From Fimenecus sp045593645 (GTDB lineage Bacteria > Bacillota > Clostridia > Oscillospirales > Acutalibacteraceae): 22,712 nucleotides of DNA. The position numbers were made by a program, and so were the translations under genes. Shown in pieces: positions 1-7,205 of the stretch. The notes beneath the pieces are model-generated. The model worked only from the letters and a program-made list of their open reading frames with translations. It made no database searches and was not told the DNA's origin. The number at the start of each line of letters is the position of its first letter. Within the stretch, counting starts at the first letter, position 1. The stretch spans positions 1 to 22,712 of the forward strand of contig JAZNWZ010000141.1 in NCBI GenBank assembly GCA_045593645.1, written 5' to 3'.

Positions 1-14
1 AAGTGATTTTTGAC

Positions 15-60
15 TACCCCTCAGTCAACTTCGTTGACAGCTCCCCTGACAAGGGGAGCC
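15..60. repeat. Double-hairpin intergenic repeat, copy 1
   Basis: Two adjacent perfect stem-loops are visible: GTCAAC/GTTGAC (24-38, 3-nt loop) and GCTCCCC/GGGGAGC (40-59, 6-nt loop), flanked by CCCCTC. It is much richer in G+C than its surroundings. Read on the minus strand, the order (CTCCC-TTGTCA-GGGAG hairpin, second hairpin, then GAGGGG) matches the repeat at 1337-1380, so the two are members of one family in opposite orientations. Such elements are common between genes in gut Clostridia; their function is unknown. It lies downstream of tcdA and could act in mRNA 3'-end formation. Confidence 0.7.
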
Positions 61-100
61 GAGAATATACATATTAAACATCCCGACAAACTCAAATTTG

Positions 101-778
101 TCAAACTAATAAATCCTTGATAACCTCACCAGCAATAATTAGTCCTGCTGTGCTTGGTACAAAACTGATGCTTGCAGGGATGCGTTCACCATCATTTTTA
201 GGAATTTCCGTTGAATAAAGCACCTTTAATTTCTTAACACCATGAGATTTTAACTCTCTACGCATTACTCTGCAAAGTGGACAAGTATCAGTTTTGTAAA
301 TATCTGTAATCTTAAATGCAGTAGGGTCAAGCTTGTTGCCTGTACCCATTGATGCAATCATTGGTATTCCTAATTCTTGCGATTTCACAGCAAGGTCAAT
401 TTTTGCAGTAACATTATCAATGGCATCAATAATATAATCGTATTGTGAAAGCTCAAATTCGTCTGCATTTTCGGGCAAATACATTTTAACGATTGGTGTA
501 ACTTCACAATCTGGATTTATGTCAAGAATACGCTCTTTTGCAACATCTGCTTTGTTTCTGCCAACAGTTGAGTGCAAAGCATATAACTGACGATTAATAT
601 TTGTAATGTCAACTGTGTCCTTGTCAACAACTGTCATTTTGCCAATGCCACAGCGAGCTAAAGCCTCAGCCACATAAGAGCCGACACCACCAAGCCCGAA
701 AATTATAATATTTTTATTTTTCAACTTTTCAAGATTATCTTTACCAATCAATCTTTCAGTACGAGAAAATTGTTCCAT
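101..778 (-). CDS. tcdA: tRNA threonylcarbamoyladenosine dehydratase (TcdA, ThiF/E1-like)
   Basis: This 225-residue protein belongs to the ThiF/MoeB/HesA superfamily of ATP-dependent adenylating enzymes. TcdA cyclises N6-threonylcarbamoyladenosine at position 37 of ANN-decoding tRNAs to its cyclic form, in the cytoplasm. Visible marks are the nucleotide-binding glycine motif IIFGLGGVGSYVAEALARCG near residue 25, the acidic VDKDTVDITNINRQ segment after it, and DTCPLCRVMRRELK near residue 165, all typical of the TcdA/CsdL branch. Its length is slightly below the usual 240-270. The start is supported by AGGTGA just upstream. It follows the membrane-protein gene at 797-1312 by only 18 bases on the same strand, so the two are probably cotranscribed. 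A small hairpin (85-102) follows the stop. Another ThiF-family role cannot be fully excluded. Confidence 0.85.
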   Translation of the reverse strand: MEQFSRTERLIGKDNLEKLKNKNIIIFGLGGVGSYVAEALARCGIGKMTVVDKDTVDITNINRQLYALHSTVGRNKADVAKERILDINPDCEVTPIVKMYLPENADEFELSQYDYIIDAIDNVTAKIDLAVKSQELGIPMIASMGTGNKLDPTAFKITDIYKTDTCPLCRVMRRELKSHGVKKLKVLYSTEIPKNDGERIPASISFVPSTAGLIIAGEVIKDLLV

Positions 779-796
779 TTTATTGTCACCTACATT

Positions 797-1312
797 TTAC
801 TTAAACCCTAAAACTTCATAAATTGTATAACCAAATCCACCTTGTATTTCTCTTATGAGAACAAATTCGGCTTCATCGGGATATATACCTTCCTCAAAAC
901 TGATAAAAGCATCTAAGTATGTAACATCTACTTCAAATCCTTGAGAATTTAAAAAGTAAATTGTATCCGGACCGCGATAACCTGAAGAAAAATAAGTTAT
1001 TTCAGCTTCATACTCAACCGTTTTGCTTTCATCTGCACTTATTTTATTAAGTCCATTATAAGTGAAAAAAGAAATAGCAAATACACAGAAAGCAACACCA
1101 ATGGCAACTTTTTTTACTATATTATTTGTGGCAAAATCTTTACCAAATATAAAGATAAAGATTAATACAGAAATAAGCAAAGATGAAGTAATTAAAAATA
1201 TAACAGAACGAATATCGTTACCACCAATTGTGAAACCATAAAGGCAACTGAATGCCACAATTAAAATCAATCCACCAACAACGGATAATATTATCTTAGT
1301 TGTTCTGCTCAT
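797..1312 (-). CDS. Small hypothetical membrane protein
   Basis: A 171-residue protein that I do not recognise. The N-terminal half has three hydrophobic stretches (about residues 7-27, 34-56 and 68-86) that look like transmembrane helices; a soluble C-terminal part of about 80 residues follows, with charged and aromatic residues, probably outside or at the membrane face. No catalytic motif is visible. A good AGGTGA ribosome site precedes the ATG. It is the first gene of a two-gene leftward unit with tcdA, and the palindromic promoter at 1400-1439 is placed to drive it. Its pairing with tcdA suggests cotranscription rather than a known functional link. Confidence 0.75.
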   Translation of the reverse strand: MSRTTKIILSVVGGLILIVAFSCLYGFTIGGNDIRSVIFLITSSLLISVLIFIFIFGKDFATNNIVKKVAIGVAFCVFAISFFTYNGLNKISADESKTVEYEAEITYFSSGYRGPDTIYFLNSQGFEVDVTYLDAFISFEEGIYPDEAEFVLIREIQGGFGYTIYEVLGFK

Positions 1313-1336
1313 TTATTTCACCTCATTGAATATTTG

Positions 1337-1380
1337 CCTCCCTTGTCAAAGGGAGGGGGACCGCCATAGGTGGTGGAGAG
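1337..1380 (+). repeat. Double-hairpin intergenic repeat, copy 2
   Basis: Stem-loop CCTCCCTT/AAGGGAGG (1337-1356, loop GTCA) is followed by ACCGCC/GGTGGT (1360-1374, 3-nt loop, one G-T pair) and then GGAGAG. The layout matches the repeat at 15-60 read on the other strand. It sits between the divergent promoter and the leftward membrane-protein gene, so it is part of that gene's 5' leader if the promoter at 1400-1439 is used. Confidence 0.7.
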
Positions 1381-1399
1381 ATTCATTATATTTTATTCA

Positions 1400-1439
1400 A
1401 TTATACACTATTGAAAAAATTTCCGCAATAGTGTATAAT
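1400..1439. promoter_or_regulatory. Palindromic, apparently bidirectional promoter between ychF and the tcdA unit
   Basis: On the plus strand TTGAAA (1411-1416), a 17-base spacer and TATAAT (1434-1439) form a good sigma-A promoter for ychF. The same region is a perfect 14-bp inverted repeat, ATTATACACTATTG at 1400-1413 and CAATAGTGTATAAT at 1426-1439, 12 bases apart. The left arm therefore carries a minus-strand TATAAT, with TTGCGG 17 bases upstream on that strand as a poor -35, facing the membrane-protein gene. The palindrome could also be an operator. Confidence 0.65.
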
Positions 1440-1476
1440 CCTTTGTTGGAAATAAAATCTTAAAGGATGAAACAAA

Positions 1477-2571
1477 ATGAAACTTGGTATTGTTGGTTTA
1501 CCTAATGTTGGTAAAAGTACACTTTTTAATGCTATCACAAATGCAGGTGCACAGTCTGCAAACTACGCTTTCTGCACAATTGAGCCAAACGTAGGCGTTG
1601 TTGCAGTGCCTGATTACAGAATTGATAAACTTGCAGAAATGTACAATCCTGCAAAAATTACTCCTGCTACTATTGAATTCGTTGATATCGCAGGTCTTGT
1701 AAAAGGTGCATCAAAGGGTGAGGGACTTGGCAACAAATTCCTTTCTCATATTCGTGAGGTTGATGCAATTATTCACGTTGTACGTTGCTTTGATAATGAC
1801 GATATTATTCACGTTGAGGGTAGCATTGACCCACAAAGAGATATTGAAACTATTAACCTTGAGCTTATTCTTTCTGACGTTGAAATTCTCGACAGAAGAA
1901 TTATCAAGAGTGAAAAAGACTTGAAAGGCGATAAATCACTTCAAAAAGAAGTTGATTTCTTAAAGCGTCTTCGTGGTGAGCTTGAAAATGGTGTAAATGC
2001 TCGTGCAGTTGAAATGGATGACGAAGAAAGAGAAATTCTTTCCACAGTTGCACTTCTTTCATCAAAACCAATTATTTATGCTTGTAATATGAGTGAAGAA
2101 GACTTTGCGAATAGTATTCGTGAAAATGCACGTTATAATGCAGTTTGCAAGCTTGCTGAAGCAGAGGGTGCTGAGGTGCTTCCAATTTGTGCAGAGCTTG
2201 AAGCACAAATTGCAGAGCTTGACAAAGAAGAAAAAGAAATGTTCCTTTCAGAATTAGGCATCGAGCAAGGTGGTCTTGATATTCTTATCCAACGCTCATA
2301 CAATCTTTTAGGACTTATTTCTTACCTTACAGCAGGTCAGCCTGAAGTTCGTGCTTGGACAATCAAAAAAGGCACAAAAGCACCACAGGCGGCAGGCAAA
2401 ATTCATACTGACTTCGAGCGTGGTTTTATTCGTGCAGAGGTTATCCACTTTGACGACCTTATGGCAAACGGCACAATGCAAGCAGCTAAGGAAAAAGGAC
2501 TTGTACGAAGCGAAGGCAAAGAATACGTTATGAAAGACGGAGACATTGTTTTATTCAGATTTAATGTTTAA
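1477..2571 (+). CDS. ychF: Redox-regulated ATPase YchF (OLA1 family)
   Basis: The protein has 364 residues, the normal length for YchF. It is a TRAFAC-class P-loop NTPase of the Obg branch that hydrolyses ATP and associates with ribosomes. The P-loop GLPNVGKST (residues 7-15) is at the very N-terminus, the G3-like motif DIAGLVKGASKGEGLGNKFL lies near residue 70, and a C-terminal TGS domain (about 280-362) includes the typical HTDFERGFIRAEV and KEYVMKDGDIVLFRFNV stretches. AAAGGATGA precedes the ATG. It is transcribed alone from the promoter at 1411-1439. A 14-bp hairpin overlaps its stop codon. This is a conserved housekeeping gene and a secure call. Confidence 0.97.
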   Translation: MKLGIVGLPNVGKSTLFNAITNAGAQSANYAFCTIEPNVGVVAVPDYRIDKLAEMYNPAKITPATIEFVDIAGLVKGASKGEGLGNKFLSHIREVDAIIHVVRCFDNDDIIHVEGSIDPQRDIETINLELILSDVEILDRRIIKSEKDLKGDKSLQKEVDFLKRLRGELENGVNARAVEMDDEEREILSTVALLSSKPIIYACNMSEEDFANSIRENARYNAVCKLAEAEGAEVLPICAELEAQIAELDKEEKEMFLSELGIEQGGLDILIQRSYNLLGLISYLTAGQPEVRAWTIKKGTKAPQAAGKIHTDFERGFIRAEVIHFDDLMANGTMQAAKEKGLVRSEGKEYVMKDGDIVLFRFNV

Positions 2572-2581
2572 ATCTGAATAA
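2551..2581 (+). terminator. Perfect AT-rich hairpin overlapping the ychF stop codon
   Basis: TTATTCAGATTTAA (2551-2564) and TTAAATCTGAATAA (2568-2581) pair perfectly over 14 bp with a 3-nt loop and include the ychF TAA. This is where a terminator is expected, but no T-tract follows. Five bases later the inverted-repeat element with the four-helix-bundle gene begins, so that element may have separated the hairpin from its T-tract. It may instead protect the mRNA end. Confidence 0.5.
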
Positions 2582-2585
2582 TACT

Positions 2586-3014
2586 AGTGCAGAGTGCAGA
2601 ACGCAAAGTGCAGAGTGAGGTTGTAAAATGAGCAAAAGTATCACAGAAAGCAAAAGTTTTGAGTTCGCAGTAAGAATAGTAAACTTATACAAATATCTAA
2701 CAAAAGATAAGAACGAGTATGTCTTGTCCAAACAACTTTTGAGAAGTGGTACAAGTATCGGGGCGAATGTATCTGAAGGCGAGCATGCCCAATCGAAAGC
2801 AGATTTTTATGCTAAAATGAGTATAGCTCTTAAAGAAGCAAACGAAACTTATTATTGGTTAAAACTTTTATATGAAACCGATTATCTTACAGAAAAAGAA
2901 TTTTTGTCAGTCGAAATCGATATAAACGAATTAATATCTTTATTAGTTTCTATATGCAAGACAACACAAAATAATAAAAAATAGTTCTGCGTTCTGCGCT
3001 CTGAACTCTGCACT
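2586..3014 (+). repeat. Inverted-repeat-bounded element carrying a four-helix-bundle gene
   Basis: The 30-nt left arm (2586-2615) and right arm (2985-3014) are inverted repeats matching at 24 of 30 positions by my alignment. The outermost 10 bp are perfect (AGTGCAGAGT / ACTCTGCACT). Each arm is itself built of short GTGCAGA/GCAGAAC-like units. The enclosed gene at 2628-2984 fills nearly all the space and its stop codon abuts the right arm. This resembles the 23S rRNA intervening sequences of other bacteria, which have pairing ends and encode the same protein family, but here it lies between ychF and a tRNA gene. Confidence 0.65.
2628..2984 (+). CDS. Four-helix-bundle protein, S23/IVP family
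   Basis: This 118-residue, mostly helical protein has the signature of the 23S-rRNA intervening-sequence protein family: an N-terminal FEFAVRIVNLYKYL helix, LSKQLLRSGTSIGANVSEGE (about residues 33-53), then KADFYAKMSIALKEANETYYWLKLL. Known members form small pentameric four-helix bundles; their function is unknown, and the DGR accessory protein Avd is a distant relative. AGTGAGG upstream serves as ribosome site and partly overlaps the left repeat arm. Because inverted repeats enclose the gene tightly, it is probably the payload of a small repeat element rather than a partner of ychF. It is not close to the DGR at the right edge of the window. Confidence 0.88.
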   Translation: MSKSITESKSFEFAVRIVNLYKYLTKDKNEYVLSKQLLRSGTSIGANVSEGEHAQSKADFYAKMSIALKEANETYYWLKLLYETDYLTEKEFLSVEIDINELISLLVSICKTTQNNKK

Positions 3015-3022
3015 TGATATTC

Positions 3023-3099
3023 GCGCTTGTAGCTCAGTTGGATAGAGCGTCAGACTCCGACTCTGAAGGTCGCTGGTTCAACTCCAGTCAAGCGTACCA
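3023..3099 (+). tRNA. tRNA-Arg(CCG)
   Basis: A full 77-nt cloverleaf with encoded CCA can be drawn. The acceptor stem is GCGCTTG/CAAGCGT, the D arm GCTC/GAGC, the anticodon stem TCAGA/TCTGA with loop CTCCGAC (anticodon CCG, reading CGG), the variable loop AGGTC, and the T arm GCTGG-TTCAACT-CCAGT. The discriminator base is A. It starts nine bases after the right arm of the inverted-repeat element and is followed at once by a terminator. Confidence 0.95.
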
Positions 3100-3125
3100 A
3101 AGCAAGTCATAAGACTTGCTTTTTT
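3100..3125 (+). terminator. Intrinsic terminator of tRNA-Arg
   Basis: AAGCAAGTC (3100-3108) pairs with GACTTGCTT (3113-3121) around the loop ATAA, and the stem runs straight into a T-tract. It begins directly after the CCA end of the tRNA. Confidence 0.9.
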
Positions 3126-3147
3126 GTTCGTTTTTTGAAAATTGTTG

Positions 3148-3214
3148 TTGACAAAAGCAAATCATAGTGATATACTTTAACACATAAAAGCTTTAAAGCT
3201 TTTAAGTGTTAAAG
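3148..3214 (+). promoter_or_regulatory. Promoter with a 40-bp palindrome over the transcription start
   Basis: TTGACA (3148-3153), a 17-base spacer and TATACT (3171-3176) form a near-consensus promoter for the gene at 3241. A palindrome of 40 bases follows directly (3175-3214): outer arms CTTTAACAC/GTGTTAAAG, a one-mismatch step, and an 18-bp perfect core AAAAGCTTTAAAGCTTTT. It covers the expected start site, so it could be an operator or form a 5' hairpin in the mRNA. Confidence 0.75.
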
Positions 3215-3240
3215 TAGATTGTAGTGAAAGGTCGATTATT

Positions 3241-4218
3241 ATGGCACCAAGAAAAGGCTCTTTAATGAGTGTTAGAGAAGACATTAGAGTACTCGATGCA
3301 ACTCTTCGTGATGGGGGACTCTGCAATAATTTTGAATTTACAGATGAATTTGTACGTGAGCTTTACAAAACTAATGTAAAGTGTGGCGTTGACTATATGG
3401 AATTTGGCTATAAAGCAAGTAAAATTCTTTTTAATGAAGCAGATTACGGCAAATGGAAATTTTGTAATGAAGAAGATATTCGTGCAATCGTTGGTGAAAA
3501 TGTTTCTGATATGAAAATTGCAGTTATGGCTGATGTTGGTCGTTGCGATTTCAAAACAGACTTCTTACCTAAAAAAGATAGTGTAATTGATATGGTACGC
3601 GTTGCTTGCTATATTCATCAAATCCCAGCAGCAATTGAAATGATTGAGTATCTTCATAATCTTGGCTATGAAACAACCTGCAATATTATGGCAATTTCAC
3701 AAGCAAGTTTTAATCAAATTGACGATGCTCTTGAAATGCTTAGTCAATCAAGTGTTGATGTAATTTATCTTGTTGATAGTTATGGCTCATTGTATCCTGA
3801 AAATTCTGCAGAGCTTGTAAAAAAATACTTGTCATATGCAGAAAAAGCAGGCAAAAAAGTTGGTTTTCATGGTCATAACAATCAAAACCTTGCATTTGCA
3901 AATACTATTGAAACCTTGTCATATGGCGCATCATATGTTGATGCAACAGCACTTGCAATGGGTAGAGGTGCAGGTAACTGTGCTATGGAGTTAATGCTTG
4001 GTTTCCTTAAAAATCCAAAATATAGCATTTACAGTCTTTTGACCTTTATTGAAAAATATATGCTTCCATTAAAGGCTCAAGGCATTGTTTGGGGCTTTGA
4101 TTTACAATATATGTTCACAGGCCAACTAAATCGTCATCCAAGAGAGGCAATGGATTTTACAGCTCAAAAACGTGATGATTATTGTGAATTTTACAAAGGA
4201 CTTCTTGACAATTTTTAA
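3241..4218 (+). CDS. DRE-TIM aldolase-like protein (HMGL-like family)
   Basis: This 325-residue protein has the TIM-barrel fold of the HMG-CoA lyase / isopropylmalate synthase / 4-hydroxy-2-oxovalerate aldolase superfamily. Visible marks are LDATLRDGG (residues 18-26, with the Arg and the metal-binding Asp of the family), VDSYGSLYP in the middle, and the metal-binding pair in FHGHNN (His 210 and His 212). A divalent-metal-dependent aldolase or lyase on a short oxo-acid is likely, but the substrate is unknown. The ATG at 3241 has GAAAGG 10 bases upstream. A second ATG at 3265 with AAAGG nearby gives a start closer to the family norm, so the true start is uncertain. The gene stands alone between a palindromic promoter and a terminator. 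Confidence 0.85.
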   Translation: MAPRKGSLMSVREDIRVLDATLRDGGLCNNFEFTDEFVRELYKTNVKCGVDYMEFGYKASKILFNEADYGKWKFCNEEDIRAIVGENVSDMKIAVMADVGRCDFKTDFLPKKDSVIDMVRVACYIHQIPAAIEMIEYLHNLGYETTCNIMAISQASFNQIDDALEMLSQSSVDVIYLVDSYGSLYPENSAELVKKYLSYAEKAGKKVGFHGHNNQNLAFANTIETLSYGASYVDATALAMGRGAGNCAMELMLGFLKNPKYSIYSLLTFIEKYMLPLKAQGIVWGFDLQYMFTGQLNRHPREAMDFTAQKRDDYCEFYKGLLDNF

Positions 4219-4231
4219 TAATAAAAAATAA

Positions 4232-4259
4232 AAGCCATCCGATTGGATGGCTTATTTTT
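4232..4259. terminator. Bidirectional intrinsic terminator
   Basis: AAGCCATCC (4232-4240) and GGATGGCTT (4245-4253) pair perfectly around GATT. T-rich sequence follows on the plus strand and A-rich sequence precedes it, giving a T-tract on the minus strand too. It serves the aldolase-like gene and the converging zinc-ribbon gene. Confidence 0.88.
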
Positions 4260-4267
4260 ATATGTAA

Positions 4268-4911
4268 TTATTCAATCTTTGTTCCACATTCTGTGCAGAA
4301 AATGGTGTCAGCATCAAGTTGAACGCCACAGTTTGGACAGAAAATTGATTCTGTTTTTACTTCAGCAACAGGCTCTGCAACTGGAGCAGGAACCACTGGA
4401 ACAGGAGCAACAGGAGCAGGAACAACAGGAGCAGCAGGAACTACTGGTGCAGGAACTACTGGTGCAGGAGCAACTGGTGCTACAGTTGCCATTGGCTTGC
4501 CACAGTTAGTACAGAAACGAACGTCTTTTGAAACCATAACACCACAACTTGAGCATCTTGTTGAGTTTGAAAAATCGTTAAACTCTGTTTTTGGCATTTG
4601 AGAACCACAAACATTGCAGAATAAAACGCTCTTTGCAACTTCTGAACCACATTTTTCGCAAATTGTAACACCTTAATGTCTAAAATTTGCTTTTTGTAAA
4701 GGCTTATATTCATTTCGGCCTCTTTAATTGCAATCATCATACCTGCAAACTGAGTTTCATAATCATTTGCATGAAGAGTTGCATAGAACTTACCAAGTTG
4801 AGTATAAACACCGTTTATTTTCTTTTCTTCATCAGAGATGAGTGAGTTAATACGAGCAATATCAGTCATATCCTTTGTTTTTTGAACTGCTGATTCAAAA
4901 AAAGATGCCAT
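4268..4911 (-). pseudogene. Zinc-ribbon protein gene split by a one-base frameshift
   Basis: The gene begins at the ATG at 4911 (AGGGG upstream) with a helical N-terminal domain, MASFFESAVQKTKDM through NISLYKKQILDIK (about 80 residues). It then leaves frame at 4671-4672. In the next frame the protein continues with three CxxC...CxxC zinc ribbons: CEKCG/CNVCG, CSSCG/CTNCG and, at the C-terminus, CPNCG/CTECG. A Pro-Ala-Val repeat linker of about 40 residues precedes the last ribbon. One extra C in the plus-strand CC pair (AAGGGTG instead of AAGGTG on the coding strand) restores a single frame of 214 residues. Such proteins are common cytoplasmic or membrane-linked zinc-ribbon proteins of unknown role in Firmicutes. 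The break is a real mutation or a read error; repair needs only one base. Confidence 0.85.
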
Positions 4912-5003
4912 AAAATACAAACCCCTTTTACACAATAAATTATACACTTTAAGTTTAACACATATTAAAACAAAATTCAAGAGTAAAACTGGTTTAAAGT
5001 TCG

Positions 5004-5032
5004 TTGACGGGCAAATATAAAAAGAGTATAAT
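5004..5032 (+). promoter_or_regulatory. Sigma-A-type promoter of the six-gene operon
   Basis: TTGACG (5004-5009), exactly 17 bases, then TATAAT (5027-5032). It lies 33 bases upstream of the GTG start at 5065 and is the only strong promoter I see before the operon 5065-12611. Confidence 0.8.
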
Positions 5033-5064
5033 ATATATAATTAGTTTTAGAGAGAGGGATAACA

Positions 5065-7194
5065 GTGGGTAAGATTAAAGGATTAATATCAACTGTTAAA
5101 CAACATTGGAACACACCAGCTGAGGGTAATTATGTGCCGTATAAAGAAGTTGCAACAATTGGTATTGCAGGCTTCGGTATTCATTGGGCATCAGCACTTG
5201 CAAGTGCAATAGGACTTAGTGCAAATAACTTTATAGTGGGTGCAAGTATTGGTCTTGAGCCAATGCACTTACAAATTATGCTCATACTTGCAAATATTGT
5301 TGGACTTCCTGTTGCAGTATTTAGAGGTTGGTTTTTAGATAATCATAAGTTACCTGGTGGAAAATTCATACCAATTCTTCTTCGTACTCCAATTCCAATA
5401 GTTCTTATTTCAACCATCTTTGTTTGGTTCCCTTATGAGAATTGGGATTATTGGACAAAGGTTGTTGTAGTATGGATAATGTTTGTTATCTTGTCTGCCT
5501 TTTTGGGCTTTTATAATGAGTCCTTTACATATTTAAAGCAAGTTGTATCTCCAAATGCTCAAGAGCGTGCACACGTAATGAGCATTTCACAAGTTCTTTA
5601 TTCAAATGCTCCATCAATTACAAACCTTGTTATTCCAACAATAGCAGGACTTACTTGGGGTATGGATAATATTTGGACTTATCGTGTTATTTATCCTGGC
5701 TTTACCATAGTTGGTCTTATTGTTCTTTTCATTTTTGCTCCAAAAATGAAAGAAAGAATTATCATTCCAAAACGACCTGTGGAATATGTAAGCCTTGTCG
5801 ACTCACTTAGAGAAGTTGCAAAGAATAAATATTTCTGGATAATTAATGTTGCTACTTGGTTAGGTTTCCTTGAAGGCTCAAGTAGTGTAATGATAAACTG
5901 GACATTTAACTATGCAAATAATGGCAATAATAAAGTGTATATGGGACTTGCCAATACCCTTATCGCTAATGCTGCACTTTGGTCAATGCTTTTAGCACCA
6001 TTTATGATTAAATGGCTTGGTAAACGAAATTTACTTATTCTTCATAACACAATAAATGTTTTGCTTTATGGTTGTTTGTTTTTAGTTCGTAATAATCTTT
6101 TCTTAATGTGTGTAGTGTTCTATTTAACTACATTTGTAAACACATTCCAAAATGTTTATCTCCCTAATATCCAAGCAGATATGAGAGACTATCACCAATG
6201 GAAAACAGGTGTGCGTGTTGACGGTCTTTTCATACCACTCACTCTTATTGGTACGATTTTAGGCTTCTTTACAGGATTTGTTATACCTGCAATTTATGAG
6301 AAAATGGGGCTTTTAAAGGACTATACTGTACTCTATAACGATGAGTTGAGAAACAATCTGTTCACAGTGCTTATTATTTGTTCTGTTATTGGCTCTGTAA
6401 TGAATCTTATTCCATATCTTTTCTATGACCTTACAGAGAATAAACATCGTGGATATGTAAATGTCCTTAAAATTCGTGCTATGTTTGAAGACTATGGCAA
6501 TGGTGAGCTTGACGACAATGAACTTATCGGTGCTATGAAAATAATTGAAGCAACAAAAACAATCTTTGATAAAAAACTAATTGATAAAACTGCTCTTAAA
6601 TCAGCAAAAAAAATAAAGGACAAAAAAGAACGCAAATTAAAGGTTGCTGAAGTGAAAAAACAAATTCGTGAAATCAAAAAGTATAATGAATTTGTTGATG
6701 GCTTGCCAATGGTAAAAGAAGAACTTGAAAAATTCAATACAGAACGCTTCAAAGCACAACTTGTTTCTGCGAGAGAAACATATAGCAATGGTGAAGTTTA
6801 TCTTTATGAAGATTGGCGAAAGGAACTTGTAAAAGCAAAGAATTTACCTAAATCTACAACGGAAGAAAAAGAGATTCGTTCAGATGCAATAAATTTAGCA
6901 AGAGACAAGAAACGCTCTGCAAAACTTATTGAAAAATATGGAACAGATAATCTTGTTCTTCCAAATGAAGATATTAAAAAAGAAATCCAAAGTCGTGAAA
7001 TTAACTCTGCAGAAGAAAGAAGACAAGCAAAGAAAGAACTTAAAGCATACACAAAGGGTGTATCTGTTTATAGACGAATAACAAAGCCTTATGAAAATGC
7101 AAAAACACTTATTATTCAAGCAGAGAATTATAGTCAATTGTCTGAAATAGAGAAACTTTATAATGAAGCACTGTTAAGACAAAATATGGCTTAA
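5065..7194 (+). CDS. MFS/GPH-type transporter with long charged C-terminal domain
   Basis: This 709-residue protein starts at GTG with AGAGAGGG seven or so bases upstream. Residues about 25-470 form a polytopic membrane domain of roughly 12 hydrophobic segments, resembling the glycoside-pentoside-hexuronide:cation symporter branch of the major facilitator superfamily (MFS_2). It therefore probably sits in the cytoplasmic membrane and moves a small organic solute with a cation; the substrate cannot be told. The last about 240 residues are highly charged, Lys/Glu-rich and helical or coiled-coil, with no membrane segment, and make the protein far longer than the usual 450-500. I do not recognise this tail. 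It heads an operon whose next gene follows after 11 bases. Confidence 0.8.
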   Translation: MGKIKGLISTVKQHWNTPAEGNYVPYKEVATIGIAGFGIHWASALASAIGLSANNFIVGASIGLEPMHLQIMLILANIVGLPVAVFRGWFLDNHKLPGGKFIPILLRTPIPIVLISTIFVWFPYENWDYWTKVVVVWIMFVILSAFLGFYNESFTYLKQVVSPNAQERAHVMSISQVLYSNAPSITNLVIPTIAGLTWGMDNIWTYRVIYPGFTIVGLIVLFIFAPKMKERIIIPKRPVEYVSLVDSLREVAKNKYFWIINVATWLGFLEGSSSVMINWTFNYANNGNNKVYMGLANTLIANAALWSMLLAPFMIKWLGKRNLLILHNTINVLLYGCLFLVRNNLFLMCVVFYLTTFVNTFQNVYLPNIQADMRDYHQWKTGVRVDGLFIPLTLIGTILGFFTGFVIPAIYEKMGLLKDYTVLYNDELRNNLFTVLIICSVIGSVMNLIPYLFYDLTENKHRGYVNVLKIRAMFEDYGNGELDDNELIGAMKIIEATKTIFDKKLIDKTALKSAKKIKDKKERKLKVAEVKKQIREIKKYNEFVDGLPMVKEELEKFNTERFKAQLVSARETYSNGEVYLYEDWRKELVKAKNLPKSTTEEKEIRSDAINLARDKKRSAKLIEKYGTDNLVLPNEDIKKEIQSREINSAEERRQAKKELKAYTKGVSVYRRITKPYENAKTLIIQAENYSQLSEIEKLYNEALLRQNMA

Positions 7195-7205
7195 GGAGAA
7201 TTAAA

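Noticed and set aside
2628..2984. The four-helix-bundle gene as the Avd of the DGR
   Set aside because: It lies about 19 kb from the target gene, outside the element, has its own inverted repeats, and a separate Avd-like gene directly follows the target gene.
4370..4490. Tandem GGAGCAGGAACTACT-like repeats, at first sight a CRISPR- or satellite-like array
   Set aside because: They are the coding repeats of the Pro-Ala-Val linker in the zinc-ribbon gene; unit length is irregular and there are no spacers.
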